Assembly (NCBI GenBank): GCA_030041515.1 | Contig: JASHNS010000067.1 | Location: 1-64,000, forward strand | Direction: 5' to 3' | DNA length: 64,000 nt | DNA from: Acidobacteriaceae bacterium | GTDB taxonomy: Bacteria; Acidobacteriota; Terriglobia; Terriglobales; Acidobacteriaceae | In this document: positions 33,355 through 42,493 of the stretch, piece after piece | Position numbering within the stretch: the first letter of the stretch is position 1 | How the letters are laid out: every line of letters starts with the position of its first letter | Position numbers and translations under genes: made by a program | The notes under the pieces: model-generated | The model's input: only the letters and a program-made list of their open reading frames with translations | What the model was told of the DNA's origin: nothing | Database searches by the model: none

Positions 33355-34704
33355 ATGATGGGAATTCACCAATTGCGATGCACGGGCTGCGCGCGCGAGA
33401 TCGCGCAGGAGACGCTGGGCGGCAATTTTCGCTGCGCGGACTGCGGCGATCTGTTTGAAGTCGTGTATCCGGGCTGGAACGGCGCTGGACACACGCATCC
33501 GAACCCAAGCGCGCTGCGCTGGCTGTGGCGCGAGCGACGGATGTCGGCGGAGACGGTGGATCGCAGCGGAGTCTGGCGCTTTCGCGAGATGCTGCCCATC
33601 CTGAGCGACGAGCGGAACATCGTTTCCCTCGGCGAAGGGAATACGCCGCTGTACGAACTGCCGCGATTGGCGGAGCGGCTGGGGATGCAAAGGGTGCGCG
33701 CGAAGCATCAGGGGATGAATCCGACGGGGTCGTTTAAAGACACAGGGATGACAGCGGCATTGTCGGTGGCGCGGGAGCGGGGATTCACGTGGGTGGCGTG
33801 CGCATCGACGGGGAACACGTCAGCGGCAATGGCGGCGTATGCGGCGCGGGCGGGGATGCGCAGCCTGGTATTACTTCCGGAAGGCAAGATTTCGTGGGGT
33901 AAGCTGGCGCAGGCGATCGATTACGGCGCGCTGGTGCTGCAGTTGAAGACGGATTTTGACGGTTGCGTGCGCGTGCTGGCGGAAGTGGTGAGCCGCGCGC
34001 CGGTGTATCTGCTGAATTCGGTGAATCCGTATCGCATTGAGGGCCAAAAGACACCGGCGCTGGAGATCGCGGAGCAGATGGAGTGGGAGGTTCCGGAGCA
34101 CGTGATCGTGCCGGGAGGGAATCTGGCAAACAGCTCGGCGCTCGGCAAAGGATTTATGGAGATGAAGCGCCTGGGATTAACTGCGCGGGTTCCAAAAATT
34201 TCGATAATTCAGGCAGACGGCGCCAATCCGCTGGTGCGGTCGATGCGAGAAACAGGCGGCGAGCGGCTGGAGGCGGTGGAGGCGCAGACGCGGGCCAGTG
34301 CGATTCGGATTGGAAATCCAGCATCGTGGCGGAAGGCGGTGCGGGTGGTCCGCGAGACGGGCGGTCTTGTGGAGCAGGTGTCGGAGGCGGAGATTGCCGT
34401 GGCCAAAGCTGAAATCGGGGCAGAGGGAATTGGCTGCGAGCCGGCTTCGGCGGTGAGCCTGGCCGGACTAAAGAAGCTGCGGCAGCAGGAAAAGGTGAGC
34501 GCAGAAGCTTCGGTAGTGCTGTTGCTCACGGGACACACGCTGAAGGACCCCGACTACACGATTCAATTTCACCGCGGGGAGTTGCTGACTGAAGCCGAGT
34601 GCACGGCCATGGCGGCGGAGATTCGGGAGCTGCGGCGTAACACGGTGGAGCTGGAAGCGCGTCCGGACGCGGTACTGCGCGAATTGGAGCTCGCGGGACG
34701 ATGA
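33355..34704 (+). CDS. thrC: Threonine synthase
   Basis: ThrC (449 residues) converts O-phosphohomoserine to threonine with PLP. An N-terminal zinc-ribbon-like segment has C9-T-G-C12 and C27-A-D-C30. The PLP lysine is K128 in N-P-T-G-S-F-K-D-T-G-M, and A-S-T-G-N-T-S is the phosphate-binding loop. Two ATGs in a row make the exact start ambiguous by one codon. It overlaps thrB by four bases. Confidence 0.93.
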   Translation: MMGIHQLRCTGCAREIAQETLGGNFRCADCGDLFEVVYPGWNGAGHTHPNPSALRWLWRERRMSAETVDRSGVWRFREMLPILSDERNIVSLGEGNTPLYELPRLAERLGMQRVRAKHQGMNPTGSFKDTGMTAALSVARERGFTWVACASTGNTSAAMAAYAARAGMRSLVLLPEGKISWGKLAQAIDYGALVLQLKTDFDGCVRVLAEVVSRAPVYLLNSVNPYRIEGQKTPALEIAEQMEWEVPEHVIVPGGNLANSSALGKGFMEMKRLGLTARVPKISIIQADGANPLVRSMRETGGERLEAVEAQTRASAIRIGNPASWRKAVRVVRETGGLVEQVSEAEIAVAKAEIGAEGIGCEPASAVSLAGLKKLRQQEKVSAEASVVLLLTGHTLKDPDYTIQFHRGELLTEAECTAMAAEIRELRRNTVELEARPDAVLRELELAGR

Positions 34705-35615
34705 CCGGGGGCGTGCGGCTGCGGCTGCCGGCGACGTCGGCGAATCTGGGGCCTGGGTTTGACACCCTGGCGTTGGCGCTGAAGTTGTATCTGGAGATTG
34801 AGGCTGAGGCCGGAGAGGAGTTTCGGATCGAGGCGACGGGCCGGAACGCAGACGTGTGCGCGGCGACAGAAAACAATCTGCTGGTGGAGACTTACACCAA
34901 ATTGCTGGCGGGCGAGGGGCGAGCAGCGATTCCGCTTCGTATACGGATGAAGAATGAGATTCCACTGGGGATGGGTTGCGGATCTTCGGCAGCGGTGCGG
35001 CTGGGTGCTGCCATGCTCGCCGCTCACTTTGGCGGGCTCGGATGGGATGGCGCGCGAATCCTGGATGAGGCGTGCCGGCTGGAGGGGCATCCGGACAATG
35101 CCGCGGCTTGCTGGTTGGGGGGATTTGTGGCGAGCGCAAGCGACGGCGCACGGATCCAGGCGGTATCGTTTGCGCCGCCCCAGGGATGGCGCGCCGTACT
35201 GGCCATGCCAGAGCGTCCTCTGGCAACGACAGCATCGCGAGCGGTATTGCCGGCAGCATGGCCACGGCGAGACGTGGTGGAAAACCTGCAACGCGTGGCG
35301 TTGATGACTGCGGCGATAGCGACTAGTCGAGGGGACCTGCTGGCCAATGCGATGCGGGACCGGCTGCATCAGCCCTATCGAGCGGACGTGTGTCCGCTGC
35401 TAAAGGAGCTTTTGCCGCTGGCTGGGAAGGACGGCGTTCTGGGCGTGGCGCTGAGCGGCGCAGGACCGGCGGTGCTGCTCCTGGTTGAATCTGAAGCAGC
35501 CTCACTCAACACGCAACGGCAGCTCTCAGGGGCCGCCTGGAGGGCTGAGCCGGTCGAGATTCTGGCCTGCGATCTTGAAAACGAGCCGACGAGGCTCAGG
35601 AAGGTTGGGCGATAA
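34701..35615 (+). CDS. thrB: Homoserine kinase
   Basis: ThrB (304 residues) is a GHMP kinase that phosphorylates homoserine and supplies the substrate of ThrC. The N-terminus L-P-A-T-S-A-N-L-G-P-G-F-D, the ATP loop P-L-G-M-G-C-G-S-S-A-A (~residue 90) and the C-terminal G-V-A-L-S-G-A-G-P are typical. It is coupled to thrC by an ATGA overlap and followed by a strong terminator at 35806. Confidence 0.93.
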   Translation: MTGGVRLRLPATSANLGPGFDTLALALKLYLEIEAEAGEEFRIEATGRNADVCAATENNLLVETYTKLLAGEGRAAIPLRIRMKNEIPLGMGCGSSAAVRLGAAMLAAHFGGLGWDGARILDEACRLEGHPDNAAACWLGGFVASASDGARIQAVSFAPPQGWRAVLAMPERPLATTASRAVLPAAWPRRDVVENLQRVALMTAAIATSRGDLLANAMRDRLHQPYRADVCPLLKELLPLAGKDGVLGVALSGAGPAVLLLVESEAASLNTQRQLSGAAWRAEPVEILACDLENEPTRLRKVGR

Positions 35616-35955
35616 CGGATCAGTTAATGGATGTCTGGAAGGATAAATGCTCTACAATCAATGATATGAGTCTCTAGTAATCGCGTCTGAGTGCTCACGA
35701 GTAACCGCACCGAGAAGTTACTAGAGTTACTCAAGATTGCTTGCGTCAGAACCCCTGAAAGCCCTATGTTCGCATCCGTGGGCAGTTCTGGGGGAGGGCT
35801 GCTCCGGCGCTCGTGATTCTGGATAAGAATCACGGGCGCCTTAATTTTTGCGGCAATAGTTCTCATGCGAATTGCGACTGCTGCGGGCGCCTGGCATCTA
35901 TTAAAAAGGGTCAGGTAGACTGGTCCTTGAGAGTTCCTGGGAAAAGGGGAGAGAG
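35616..35955. other. Structured intergenic region, possible small RNA
   Basis: No gene lies in these 340 bases. A -10-like TACAAT is at 35653-35658, without a good -35. A 9-base inverted repeat (CTCTAGTAA near 35672, TTACTAGAG near 35722) and further short hairpins follow, and the region up to 35849 ends in an intrinsic terminator. This fits either a long thrB 3' leader to the terminator or a separate small RNA of about 185 bases. Confidence 0.4.
35806..35849 (+). terminator. Strong intrinsic terminator
   Basis: A 15-pair stem (GGCGCTCGTGATTCT with its complement, one G-T pair) with the 5-base loop GGATA is followed by TTAATTTTT. It ends the thrCB transcript or the candidate small RNA. Confidence 0.85.
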
Positions 35956-36285
35956 ATGGCCGCGGTAGGGATTGCCGAAGTGAACGATGCGACGTTCGAG
36001 CAGGAAGTACTGCAATCAGACCAGCCAGTTTTGGTGGATTTTTGGGCGGCATGGTGCGGGCCCTGCCGGGCGTTGGCGCCGACAGTGGATGAAGTGGCGA
36101 ACGAGTACAGCGGGCGCGTGAAAGTGGCCAAGATGGATGTGGATCACAACCAGGCGACGCCGATGCGGTACAACATACGCGGGATTCCGACATTGCTTAT
36201 TTTTAAGGGCGGCAAACTGGTGGAACAGATGGTGGGGCTGCGGCGGAAGGATGAGATTGTGCAGGCGCTGACGCGCGTGCTGTAA
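35956..36285 (+). CDS. trxA: Thioredoxin
   Basis: TrxA (109 residues) has the redox motif W-C34-G-P-C37, the buried D in V-D-F-W and the cis-proline in I-P-T, with the usual length. It is reduced by TrxB, encoded at 22.9-23.8 kb. The gene is monocistronic, lying between two intrinsic terminators. Confidence 0.95.
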   Translation: MAAVGIAEVNDATFEQEVLQSDQPVLVDFWAAWCGPCRALAPTVDEVANEYSGRVKVAKMDVDHNQATPMRYNIRGIPTLLIFKGGKLVEQMVGLRRKDEIVQALTRVL

Positions 36286-36300
36286 ACGGCGCGGAAATTT

Positions 36301-36328
36301 GAGAAGCCCGGAGCGATCCGGGCTTTTT
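36301..36328 (+). terminator. trxA terminator
   Basis: The stem AGCCCGGA/TCCGGGCT closes a GCGA loop and is followed by TTTTT. The first 22 bases (36301-36322) recur inverted at 38394-38415 on the far side of the serine hydrolase gene. Confidence 0.9.
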
Positions 36329-36389
36329 GGTTTCCTGGTGAGATTATGGATGTACACCGAATGGTGTGCAGTCCATCCAGGATGGCCGC

Positions 36390-38294
36390 TCAGCTGTGCC
36401 CTTTGTGGTGCCACACGAATCGATACCCCGTCTGGCCACCGTCGAGCAGCAGGATATTCGGATCGCCTGTGAGCTGGAGCTTGATTGATCCCAGGAATGG
36501 CGCGCTCGTCAGGACAATGTGCCGGCTCTTATCCGACTGCTCCTCCGAACCAAGATCGCTCGACCAGGATTCAAATGAGATACGGAAGCCGTGTCCCTCC
36601 TGCGAAATGTACGCGGGCCCTAACTCCGCCGAGACATAATGGCCGACGTAATCCTGAATCCAGGCGGTGGCCTCAGATTCCATTGTGACTCGCAGGCGAA
36701 TCGATGCGAGCGAATCGTCGAGTGCCTTCTTCGCGCTCGTGACCAAAGCCTCGGCCCTGGCCTCTGCCCCGAAGAGGATTTCGATCAGTCTCTGCCCCAC
36801 GGCAGACAGAAACAGATTGGCAGCGCGGAGATTGCTGAGCACGACCATGCCGATCCCATGCTCAGGGAAGAAGACCATGTCCGCCGAGAAGCCCAGGGTA
36901 TTGCCCCCGTGCGTCACCTGCGCCAGACCTTGCTGTTCGGTCAGCATCAGCCCCAAACCGTAGCTGGTCTTTCCGTCGATCTTGATCGCGGAGCGGCGGC
37001 GCGCCAGGAGATTGTCCCTGGAAATGACCTGTTCTCCCTGCTCGTTCAGTCCGTTGCGGAGCTCGCAGTTCACATAGCGGGCCATGTCCAGAACCGTGGA
37101 CCAAACGGAGCCAGACGGAGCCATGGAGTCGGCGAACTCTTCGAGCACCGGATCGATGGGAACGCAGTCTCCATCGAGAGTACGACCGTGCGGCGCAGCA
37201 TCCAGCGGCGAATGAATGCTGAGGACAGAGCTCTGCCCCATGCCCAAAGGTTCAAAAACCAGGTTCTGCATGGAGCGCTCGTAAGCGTCGCCCAACGTTA
37301 GATCCGGAGCGTAGCCGTGCGCCGATGCGTATCCGCCCGCCGCTACAAGATAGTTCGAATACTGAAAGGTTTCGCCGAAGCCGGTGGTGGGGCGCATCAG
37401 TCTCATTTCAGCCATGCGGTCCTCGGGACGCACTCCGCGAAATCGAAAGATCAGATCGAGATCCCTCCGCGGCATTCCAGTACAGGCGCAGACCGTGTGC
37501 CGCATCTCGATCTTCTGCGTCACTTCAGGATCCGCGAGAGCGAAGCCCGGCAACACCTCGGTCACCGGCGTCGTCCAGGCGAAGCGGCCCATATCCACCA
37601 GACGGGCCATCATCAGCGTGGTCAGCGGCTTGGTCGATGATCCGATCATGAAGCGCGTTTGCGGTGTGACCGCATCGCTCCCGCCAGCCCTCGTTACTGC
37701 AAACCCCTCCGCATATACGGTACGGCCGTCCTGCACCACCGCTATGGCGACACCCGGAATGCCGATTTGGCGCATGGCCCAGCCCACAAAGCTGCTCATG
37801 GCCTTGCGTTCGTCCTCTCCAAAAGTCTTTGGGCTGACCCCCGCAACGCTCGGCTCCTTTAATCCGGCGGGCTTCCAGGCATCATTCAACTCGGCGAACT
37901 GCGCCATGCGCCGACTGAACCCCGCTTTCGTTCCGTCGATGAGAGTGACGTATGCGCGTCCGCCCAGCAGACGGGCGATGGCAATCACCACGCGGCTCTC
38001 ACTCTCCAGTGTGCTGTAGATCGCCTGAACCACCTTATCCCAGCCATCCGCAGTGGGCATTTCCACTTTCTGCCTCACGGGAAGATCGAAATCGGGCTTC
38101 ACCCGCCGCCATGCAAGGCGAAGCATCTCTTCGGCGTCAGTTGCAAAGAGGCTCGCAACAAAGGAAAGCGTCAAATCCGATTCCGGCCCGACAACGGTCA
38201 AGGGATCGCTCTGGTTGACCGCGGTCCAGCCACCGGGCAGTGCAATCGGTGAGGTCGCATCCGGCATTGTGACATACACGGAGGATTTGTCCAT
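36390..38294 (-). CDS. Serine hydrolase of the beta-lactamase class C / penicillin-binding family
   Basis: The 634-residue protein has an N-terminal domain of about 200 residues without a recognised family. It is followed by a class C beta-lactamase-like fold with S-S-T-K (catalytic Ser and Lys), Y-S-N and H-G-G motifs, and ends in a C-terminal beta-rich domain. Such proteins act as esterases, peptidases or, rarely, lactamases. No signal peptide is evident. The ATG at 38294 was preferred to 38423, where the extra N-terminus would be encoded by the inverted repeat. Its base composition looks less GC-rich than the neighbours, and the gene lies between inverted copies of the trxA terminator stem. 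Confidence 0.75.
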   Translation of the reverse strand: MDKSSVYVTMPDATSPIALPGGWTAVNQSDPLTVVGPESDLTLSFVASLFATDAEEMLRLAWRRVKPDFDLPVRQKVEMPTADGWDKVVQAIYSTLESESRVVIAIARLLGGRAYVTLIDGTKAGFSRRMAQFAELNDAWKPAGLKEPSVAGVSPKTFGEDERKAMSSFVGWAMRQIGIPGVAIAVVQDGRTVYAEGFAVTRAGGSDAVTPQTRFMIGSSTKPLTTLMMARLVDMGRFAWTTPVTEVLPGFALADPEVTQKIEMRHTVCACTGMPRRDLDLIFRFRGVRPEDRMAEMRLMRPTTGFGETFQYSNYLVAAGGYASAHGYAPDLTLGDAYERSMQNLVFEPLGMGQSSVLSIHSPLDAAPHGRTLDGDCVPIDPVLEEFADSMAPSGSVWSTVLDMARYVNCELRNGLNEQGEQVISRDNLLARRRSAIKIDGKTSYGLGLMLTEQQGLAQVTHGGNTLGFSADMVFFPEHGIGMVVLSNLRAANLFLSAVGQRLIEILFGAEARAEALVTSAKKALDDSLASIRLRVTMESEATAWIQDYVGHYVSAELGPAYISQEGHGFRISFESWSSDLGSEEQSDKSRHIVLTSAPFLGSIKLQLTGDPNILLLDGGQTGYRFVWHHKGHS

Positions 38295-38393
38295 TATCGG
38301 TCCGTACACTCCTCTGGCTTTGCGGTATTGCCGCGCAATCGTAGAGAACCATGGTATGGGAAAGAGGTCTATCCATTCAGCCCGGTTAATGAT

Positions 38394-38415
38394 CCCGGAT
38401 CGCTCCGGGCTTCTC
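38394..38415 (-). repeat. Inverted copy of the trxA terminator stem
   Basis: The 22 bases are the exact reverse complement of 36301-36322. The T-tract of the terminator is not copied. Together the two copies bracket the serine hydrolase gene. Confidence 0.85.
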
Positions 38416-38496
38416 GTTTTCAAACGCTCCTGAAACCGGGGACGGTAGCGGCTAAACTGGCCTCACCGAAGTGAATCTGCCTGGGAGGCCGGCTCG

Positions 38497-40395
38497 ATGG
38501 GAGGCATGATCAGCGCCTGGCGCACGATGGGCCAGGACCCCTCCGTAGTGAAGCAAAAGGTGAAACCGGGCACCATGCGGCGCACTCTCAGCTACGCCCG
38601 GCCTTATAGCGGGTTGCTGGGCCTGTTTCTGGCGGTCGTGATCGTGGACGCCTCGATCACGATCATCAACCCGCTGCTCTTTCGCCAGATCATTAACAAC
38701 GGGATCCTGAAGGGCAATGCGCCGCTGATTATTCATTTTGCGGTGATTGCGGGCTGTCTGGGGTTGTTCGATGGCGGACTCGGCCTCGCGCAGACCTTCC
38801 TGTCGTCGAAGATCGGGGCGGGGATCGTGCTTTCGCTTCGCAATCGGCTTTTCGAGCACATCCAGCGGATGCCTCTGGCGTTTTTCACGCGCACGCAGAC
38901 GGGGGCTCTGGTGACGCGGCTGAATACGGATGTTCAGGGTGCGCGGACGGCATTCACCGACATCCTCTCGAATGTGGTCGGCAACTTTATCACCGTGCTG
39001 CTGATTTTGGGCGCCATGTTCGTGCTGTCGTGGAGGATTACGCTGGGAGCGCTCGTGCTGCTGCCTGTTTTTGTTCTGCCGGCGCGCTTCTGGGGCAGGA
39101 AGGTGCAGGCAATAACGCGCGAGACGTACGACCTTGCCGGCAAAATGAACACGCTGATGGTGGAGCGGTTCAATGTAGCAGGCGCGCTGCTGTCGAAACT
39201 GTTTGGGCGTCCGGCAGACGATGCGCGGGCGTTCGGAGAGAAAGCGGCGCGCGTCTCCGACATCAGCATCCGGCTGGCGATTTACAGCCGTCTGTTCTTC
39301 ACCGCGCTCGCGGTCGTGGCGACGGTCGCCTCAGCACTGGCGTTTGGATGGGGAGGGGTTCTCGCCGTCCATCATGTTCTCGATGTGGGCACCGTAGTGG
39401 CGCTGACCGCGTATCTGGCCCGGCTCTATGCGCCGCTGGTGGGTCTTTCCAACGTGCAGGTGAGCGTGATGACGGCGCTGGTCTCGTTCGACAGGGTTTT
39501 CGAGGTGCTGGATCTTCCGCCGATGATCCAGGAGAGCGCGGCGGCCGTGCCGATACCTGCGGGTCCTGCGTCGATCGAGTTCGATCATGTGGCATTCCGG
39601 TATCCTGCGGCGGCCGAGGTTTCGCTGGCATCGCTGGAATCGGTGGCGGTTCCGGACAAGCGGCCGCAAAAGACCATTTTGCACGACATCAGCTTCGAGA
39701 TCGCTCCGGGGCGGCTCACGGCTTTGGTGGGGCCCTCGGGAGCCGGCAAGACGACGATCACGCATTTGATTCCCCGCCTCTACGATGCGCAAAGCGGGAG
39801 CGTCCGCATCAGCGGCGTCGATGTGCGGGATCTGCAACTCGCGTCGCTGAACCGTCGGATTGGGGTGGTGACGCAGGATGCGCATCTGTTCCACGACACG
39901 ATCCGCGCGAATCTGGTCTATGCAAAGCCCGACGCGTCGGACGAGGAGATGCGCCTGGCTCTCAGAGATGCGCGGATTCTCGATCTGGTGGAGAGCCTGC
40001 CCGACAAGCTGGAAACCCTGGTGGGTGAGCGAGGTTATCGGTTTTCAGGCGGAGAGAAGCAGCGGCTGGCAATCGCTCGGCTGCTGCTGAAGGCGCCGGA
40101 CATTGTGATTCTGGATGAGGCGACGGCGCATCTGGATTCGGAATCGGAAGCGGCGATTCAGCGGGCGATGGAGACGGCGCTCACGGGGCGGACGTCGATC
40201 GTGATTGCGCATCGGTTGTCGACCATCCTGAAGGCCGATGAGATTCTTGTGGTGCAGAACGGGCGGATTGTACAGCGCGGGAGCCACGCCGCATTGCTGG
40301 CGGAGCCGGGCATCTATACGGAGCTGTACCAACGGCAGTTTGCTGAAGCCGCGGAGAAGAGCGCGGTCGTTGCCCGCCAGGGGACGATCGCGTAA
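38497..40395 (+). CDS. ABC exporter, fused membrane and ATPase domains
   Basis: The 632-residue half-transporter has a six-helix type-I exporter domain (about residues 45-330) and a C-terminal ATPase. The latter has Walker A G-P-S-G-A-G-K-T-T (~residue 411), signature F-S-G-G-E-K-Q-R-L-A-I-A-R and Walker B I-V-I-L-D-E-A-T. It resembles MsbA/lipid and drug exporters and should act as a homodimer in the inner membrane. It precedes the membrane MutS-like gene in the same direction by about 80 bases. The substrate is unknown. Confidence 0.9.
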   Translation: MGGMISAWRTMGQDPSVVKQKVKPGTMRRTLSYARPYSGLLGLFLAVVIVDASITIINPLLFRQIINNGILKGNAPLIIHFAVIAGCLGLFDGGLGLAQTFLSSKIGAGIVLSLRNRLFEHIQRMPLAFFTRTQTGALVTRLNTDVQGARTAFTDILSNVVGNFITVLLILGAMFVLSWRITLGALVLLPVFVLPARFWGRKVQAITRETYDLAGKMNTLMVERFNVAGALLSKLFGRPADDARAFGEKAARVSDISIRLAIYSRLFFTALAVVATVASALAFGWGGVLAVHHVLDVGTVVALTAYLARLYAPLVGLSNVQVSVMTALVSFDRVFEVLDLPPMIQESAAAVPIPAGPASIEFDHVAFRYPAAAEVSLASLESVAVPDKRPQKTILHDISFEIAPGRLTALVGPSGAGKTTITHLIPRLYDAQSGSVRISGVDVRDLQLASLNRRIGVVTQDAHLFHDTIRANLVYAKPDASDEEMRLALRDARILDLVESLPDKLETLVGERGYRFSGGEKQRLAIARLLLKAPDIVILDEATAHLDSESEAAIQRAMETALTGRTSIVIAHRLSTILKADEILVVQNGRIVQRGSHAALLAEPGIYTELYQRQFAEAAEKSAVVARQGTIA

Positions 40396-40475
40396 CGCGG
40401 GCGGGGAAGAACCCGTGCGTGGAGGAGCGCGGAGAGCTGCCGCTGGATGGCGACGTACAATCCAAAAGGCCGGAC

Positions 40476-42296
40476 ATGGAATCGCCTCGCGACGTTTACA
40501 CCCAATCGCTCAAGGAAAACCAGGCGCGCGTGGCGCGCGGCCGGATTGTGGATCGGCGGCTGGGCTGGACGAAGGTCGCCGTGTTTGCGATCGCGGCCAT
40601 CGCCGCTGTGGCGCTGCTGCATACGCCCCGGAAGCTGGGGTATGTGGCGATTCCCGGCGCGGTGTTCATCGTGCTGGCGGTCGTGCACGAGAATCTGCTC
40701 CGGCGGCTGCGGGAACAGGAGCGCGTCTCGCAGTTCTACGAGCGCGGGCTGGCGCGGCTCGACGGCCAATGGGCAGGCACGGGCGAGGGCGGCGACCGCT
40801 TTCTCGATCCGGCGCATCCGTACGCGCGCGATCTGGATTTATTTGGGAAGGGCTCGCTCTTCGAGCTGCTGTGCACGGCGCAGACACGGACCGGCGAGGA
40901 GACCCTGGCGCGATGGCTGCTGGCCGCGGCTGCGCCCGCTGAGGTGCGCGATCGGCATGCGGCCGTGCTGGAGCTGAAAGAGAATGTCCGGCTGCGGGAG
41001 CGGCTGTTTGTGGCGGGCCAGCATGTGCGTGCGGGGGTGCATCCGGAGGAGATTGCGGCGTGGGGCGAGGGGGCGGCGACGCTGGAGCAGCGGTGGCTGC
41101 CATGGGTGCTGATCCCGTTGGCGATGGTGTGGGTGGGCACGGTGCTGTGGTGGCTGGGGACGGACGGGTGGTATCCGCTGGTTGGCATGACGCTGGTGAA
41201 CATCTGGTTGGGTGGCCGATTCAAAGAGCGCGCGGAGGAGAGCGCGGAAGCGGCGGAGAAAGCGGCGGGCGATCTGAGGGTGCTGGCGGAAGTGCTGGCG
41301 ATCCTGGAGGAGCAGTCTTTTTCGTCGGAGCGGCTGGGCGGGCTGCGGGCATCGCTGGATGCGGGAGAGGTTGCGCCTTCGAAGGCGCTGAGGAAGTTGC
41401 GTCGGTTGGTAGAGTTCCTCGAGAGCCGGCACAACATGATGGTCCGGTTCATTGCGCCGGGAATCTTCTACACGCCGCTGTGCGCAATGGCGGCGGAGCG
41501 GTGGAAGCGGCGGTTTGGGCCGGCGATTCGCGGATGGCTGGCAACAGTGGGCGAGTTTGAGGCGCTGGCGGCGCTGGCGGGATATGCGTGGGAGCATCCC
41601 GACGACGTGCTGCCGGAGTTTGAGGAAGAAGCGCCGCTGTTCGAGGCGGAGAACTTGCGGCATCCTCTGCTCGCGGAGAGCATCGCGGTGGGGAACGATC
41701 TGAAGCTGGGGCGCGAACTGCGGCTGCTGCTGGTGAGCGGGCCGAACATGGCGGGGAAGAGCACGCTGCTGCGCGGGATCGGGATCAACGCGGTGCTGGC
41801 ACAGGCGGGCGCGGCGGTGCGGGCGCGGCGGCTGCGGATGTCGCCGCTGACGGTGGGCGCGTCGATCTGCGTGCTGGATTCGCTGCAGGGGGGCGTGTCG
41901 CGGTTCTACGCGGAGATTCGGCGGCTGAAGGTATTGTCAGATCTTGCAAGCAGTTTTGATTCAAATCAAAGTTTGGCGGGCGGGGCAGGGCATGGGCCGC
42001 TGCTATTTTTGCTCGATGAACTGCTGTCGGGGACGAATTCGCACGATCGGCTGGAGGGAACGCGATTCGTGGTAGGCGCGCTGTTGCGGAAGGGCGCCGT
42101 GGGCCTGGTGACCACGCACGATCTGGCGCTGACGGCGATTCCGGAGGCCCTGGATGGGTTGGGGCGGAATTGCCACTTCGAGGATTCGATTGAAGACAGG
42201 AAGCTGAAGTTCGATTACCGGCTGAAGCCGGGCGTGGTGCGGACGAGCAACGCGCTGAAGCTGATGCAGGCGGTGGGGCTGGAGGTGGAGGATTAG
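40476..42296 (+). CDS. Membrane-anchored MutS-like ATPase
   Basis: The 606-residue protein has hydrophobic helices near residues 32-65 and again near 205-240. It ends in a MutS domain V-type ATPase with G-P-N-M-A-G-K-S-T (~residue 421) and L-L-F-L-L-D-E-L-L-S-G-T-N-S-H-D-R. The mismatch-recognition N-terminal domains of MutS are absent, so a role in mismatch repair is unlikely. This architecture is known in several phyla but has no established function. A GTG at 40419 is an alternative start. Confidence 0.8.
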   Translation: MESPRDVYTQSLKENQARVARGRIVDRRLGWTKVAVFAIAAIAAVALLHTPRKLGYVAIPGAVFIVLAVVHENLLRRLREQERVSQFYERGLARLDGQWAGTGEGGDRFLDPAHPYARDLDLFGKGSLFELLCTAQTRTGEETLARWLLAAAAPAEVRDRHAAVLELKENVRLRERLFVAGQHVRAGVHPEEIAAWGEGAATLEQRWLPWVLIPLAMVWVGTVLWWLGTDGWYPLVGMTLVNIWLGGRFKERAEESAEAAEKAAGDLRVLAEVLAILEEQSFSSERLGGLRASLDAGEVAPSKALRKLRRLVEFLESRHNMMVRFIAPGIFYTPLCAMAAERWKRRFGPAIRGWLATVGEFEALAALAGYAWEHPDDVLPEFEEEAPLFEAENLRHPLLAESIAVGNDLKLGRELRLLLVSGPNMAGKSTLLRGIGINAVLAQAGAAVRARRLRMSPLTVGASICVLDSLQGGVSRFYAEIRRLKVLSDLASSFDSNQSLAGGAGHGPLLFLLDELLSGTNSHDRLEGTRFVVGALLRKGAVGLVTTHDLALTAIPEALDGLGRNCHFEDSIEDRKLKFDYRLKPGVVRTSNALKLMQAVGLEVED

Positions 42297-42493
42297 TCCA
42301 GAGGATTGCGCCCTGTTAACTCATTAGCTAATTCGTGTTGACCAATTCTCCACTCCCCCCTCTTAAGTTCAGCATTCTCAACAAATCGAGCGGTCCAACA
42401 GGGATGCCTTTGGTACCGTACGCGCACCCTCTTGCCTGCATAGACCTCGCTTGCTGGACACTGGCCAGCGAAGGGGAAGCCGGGAACCTCGGA

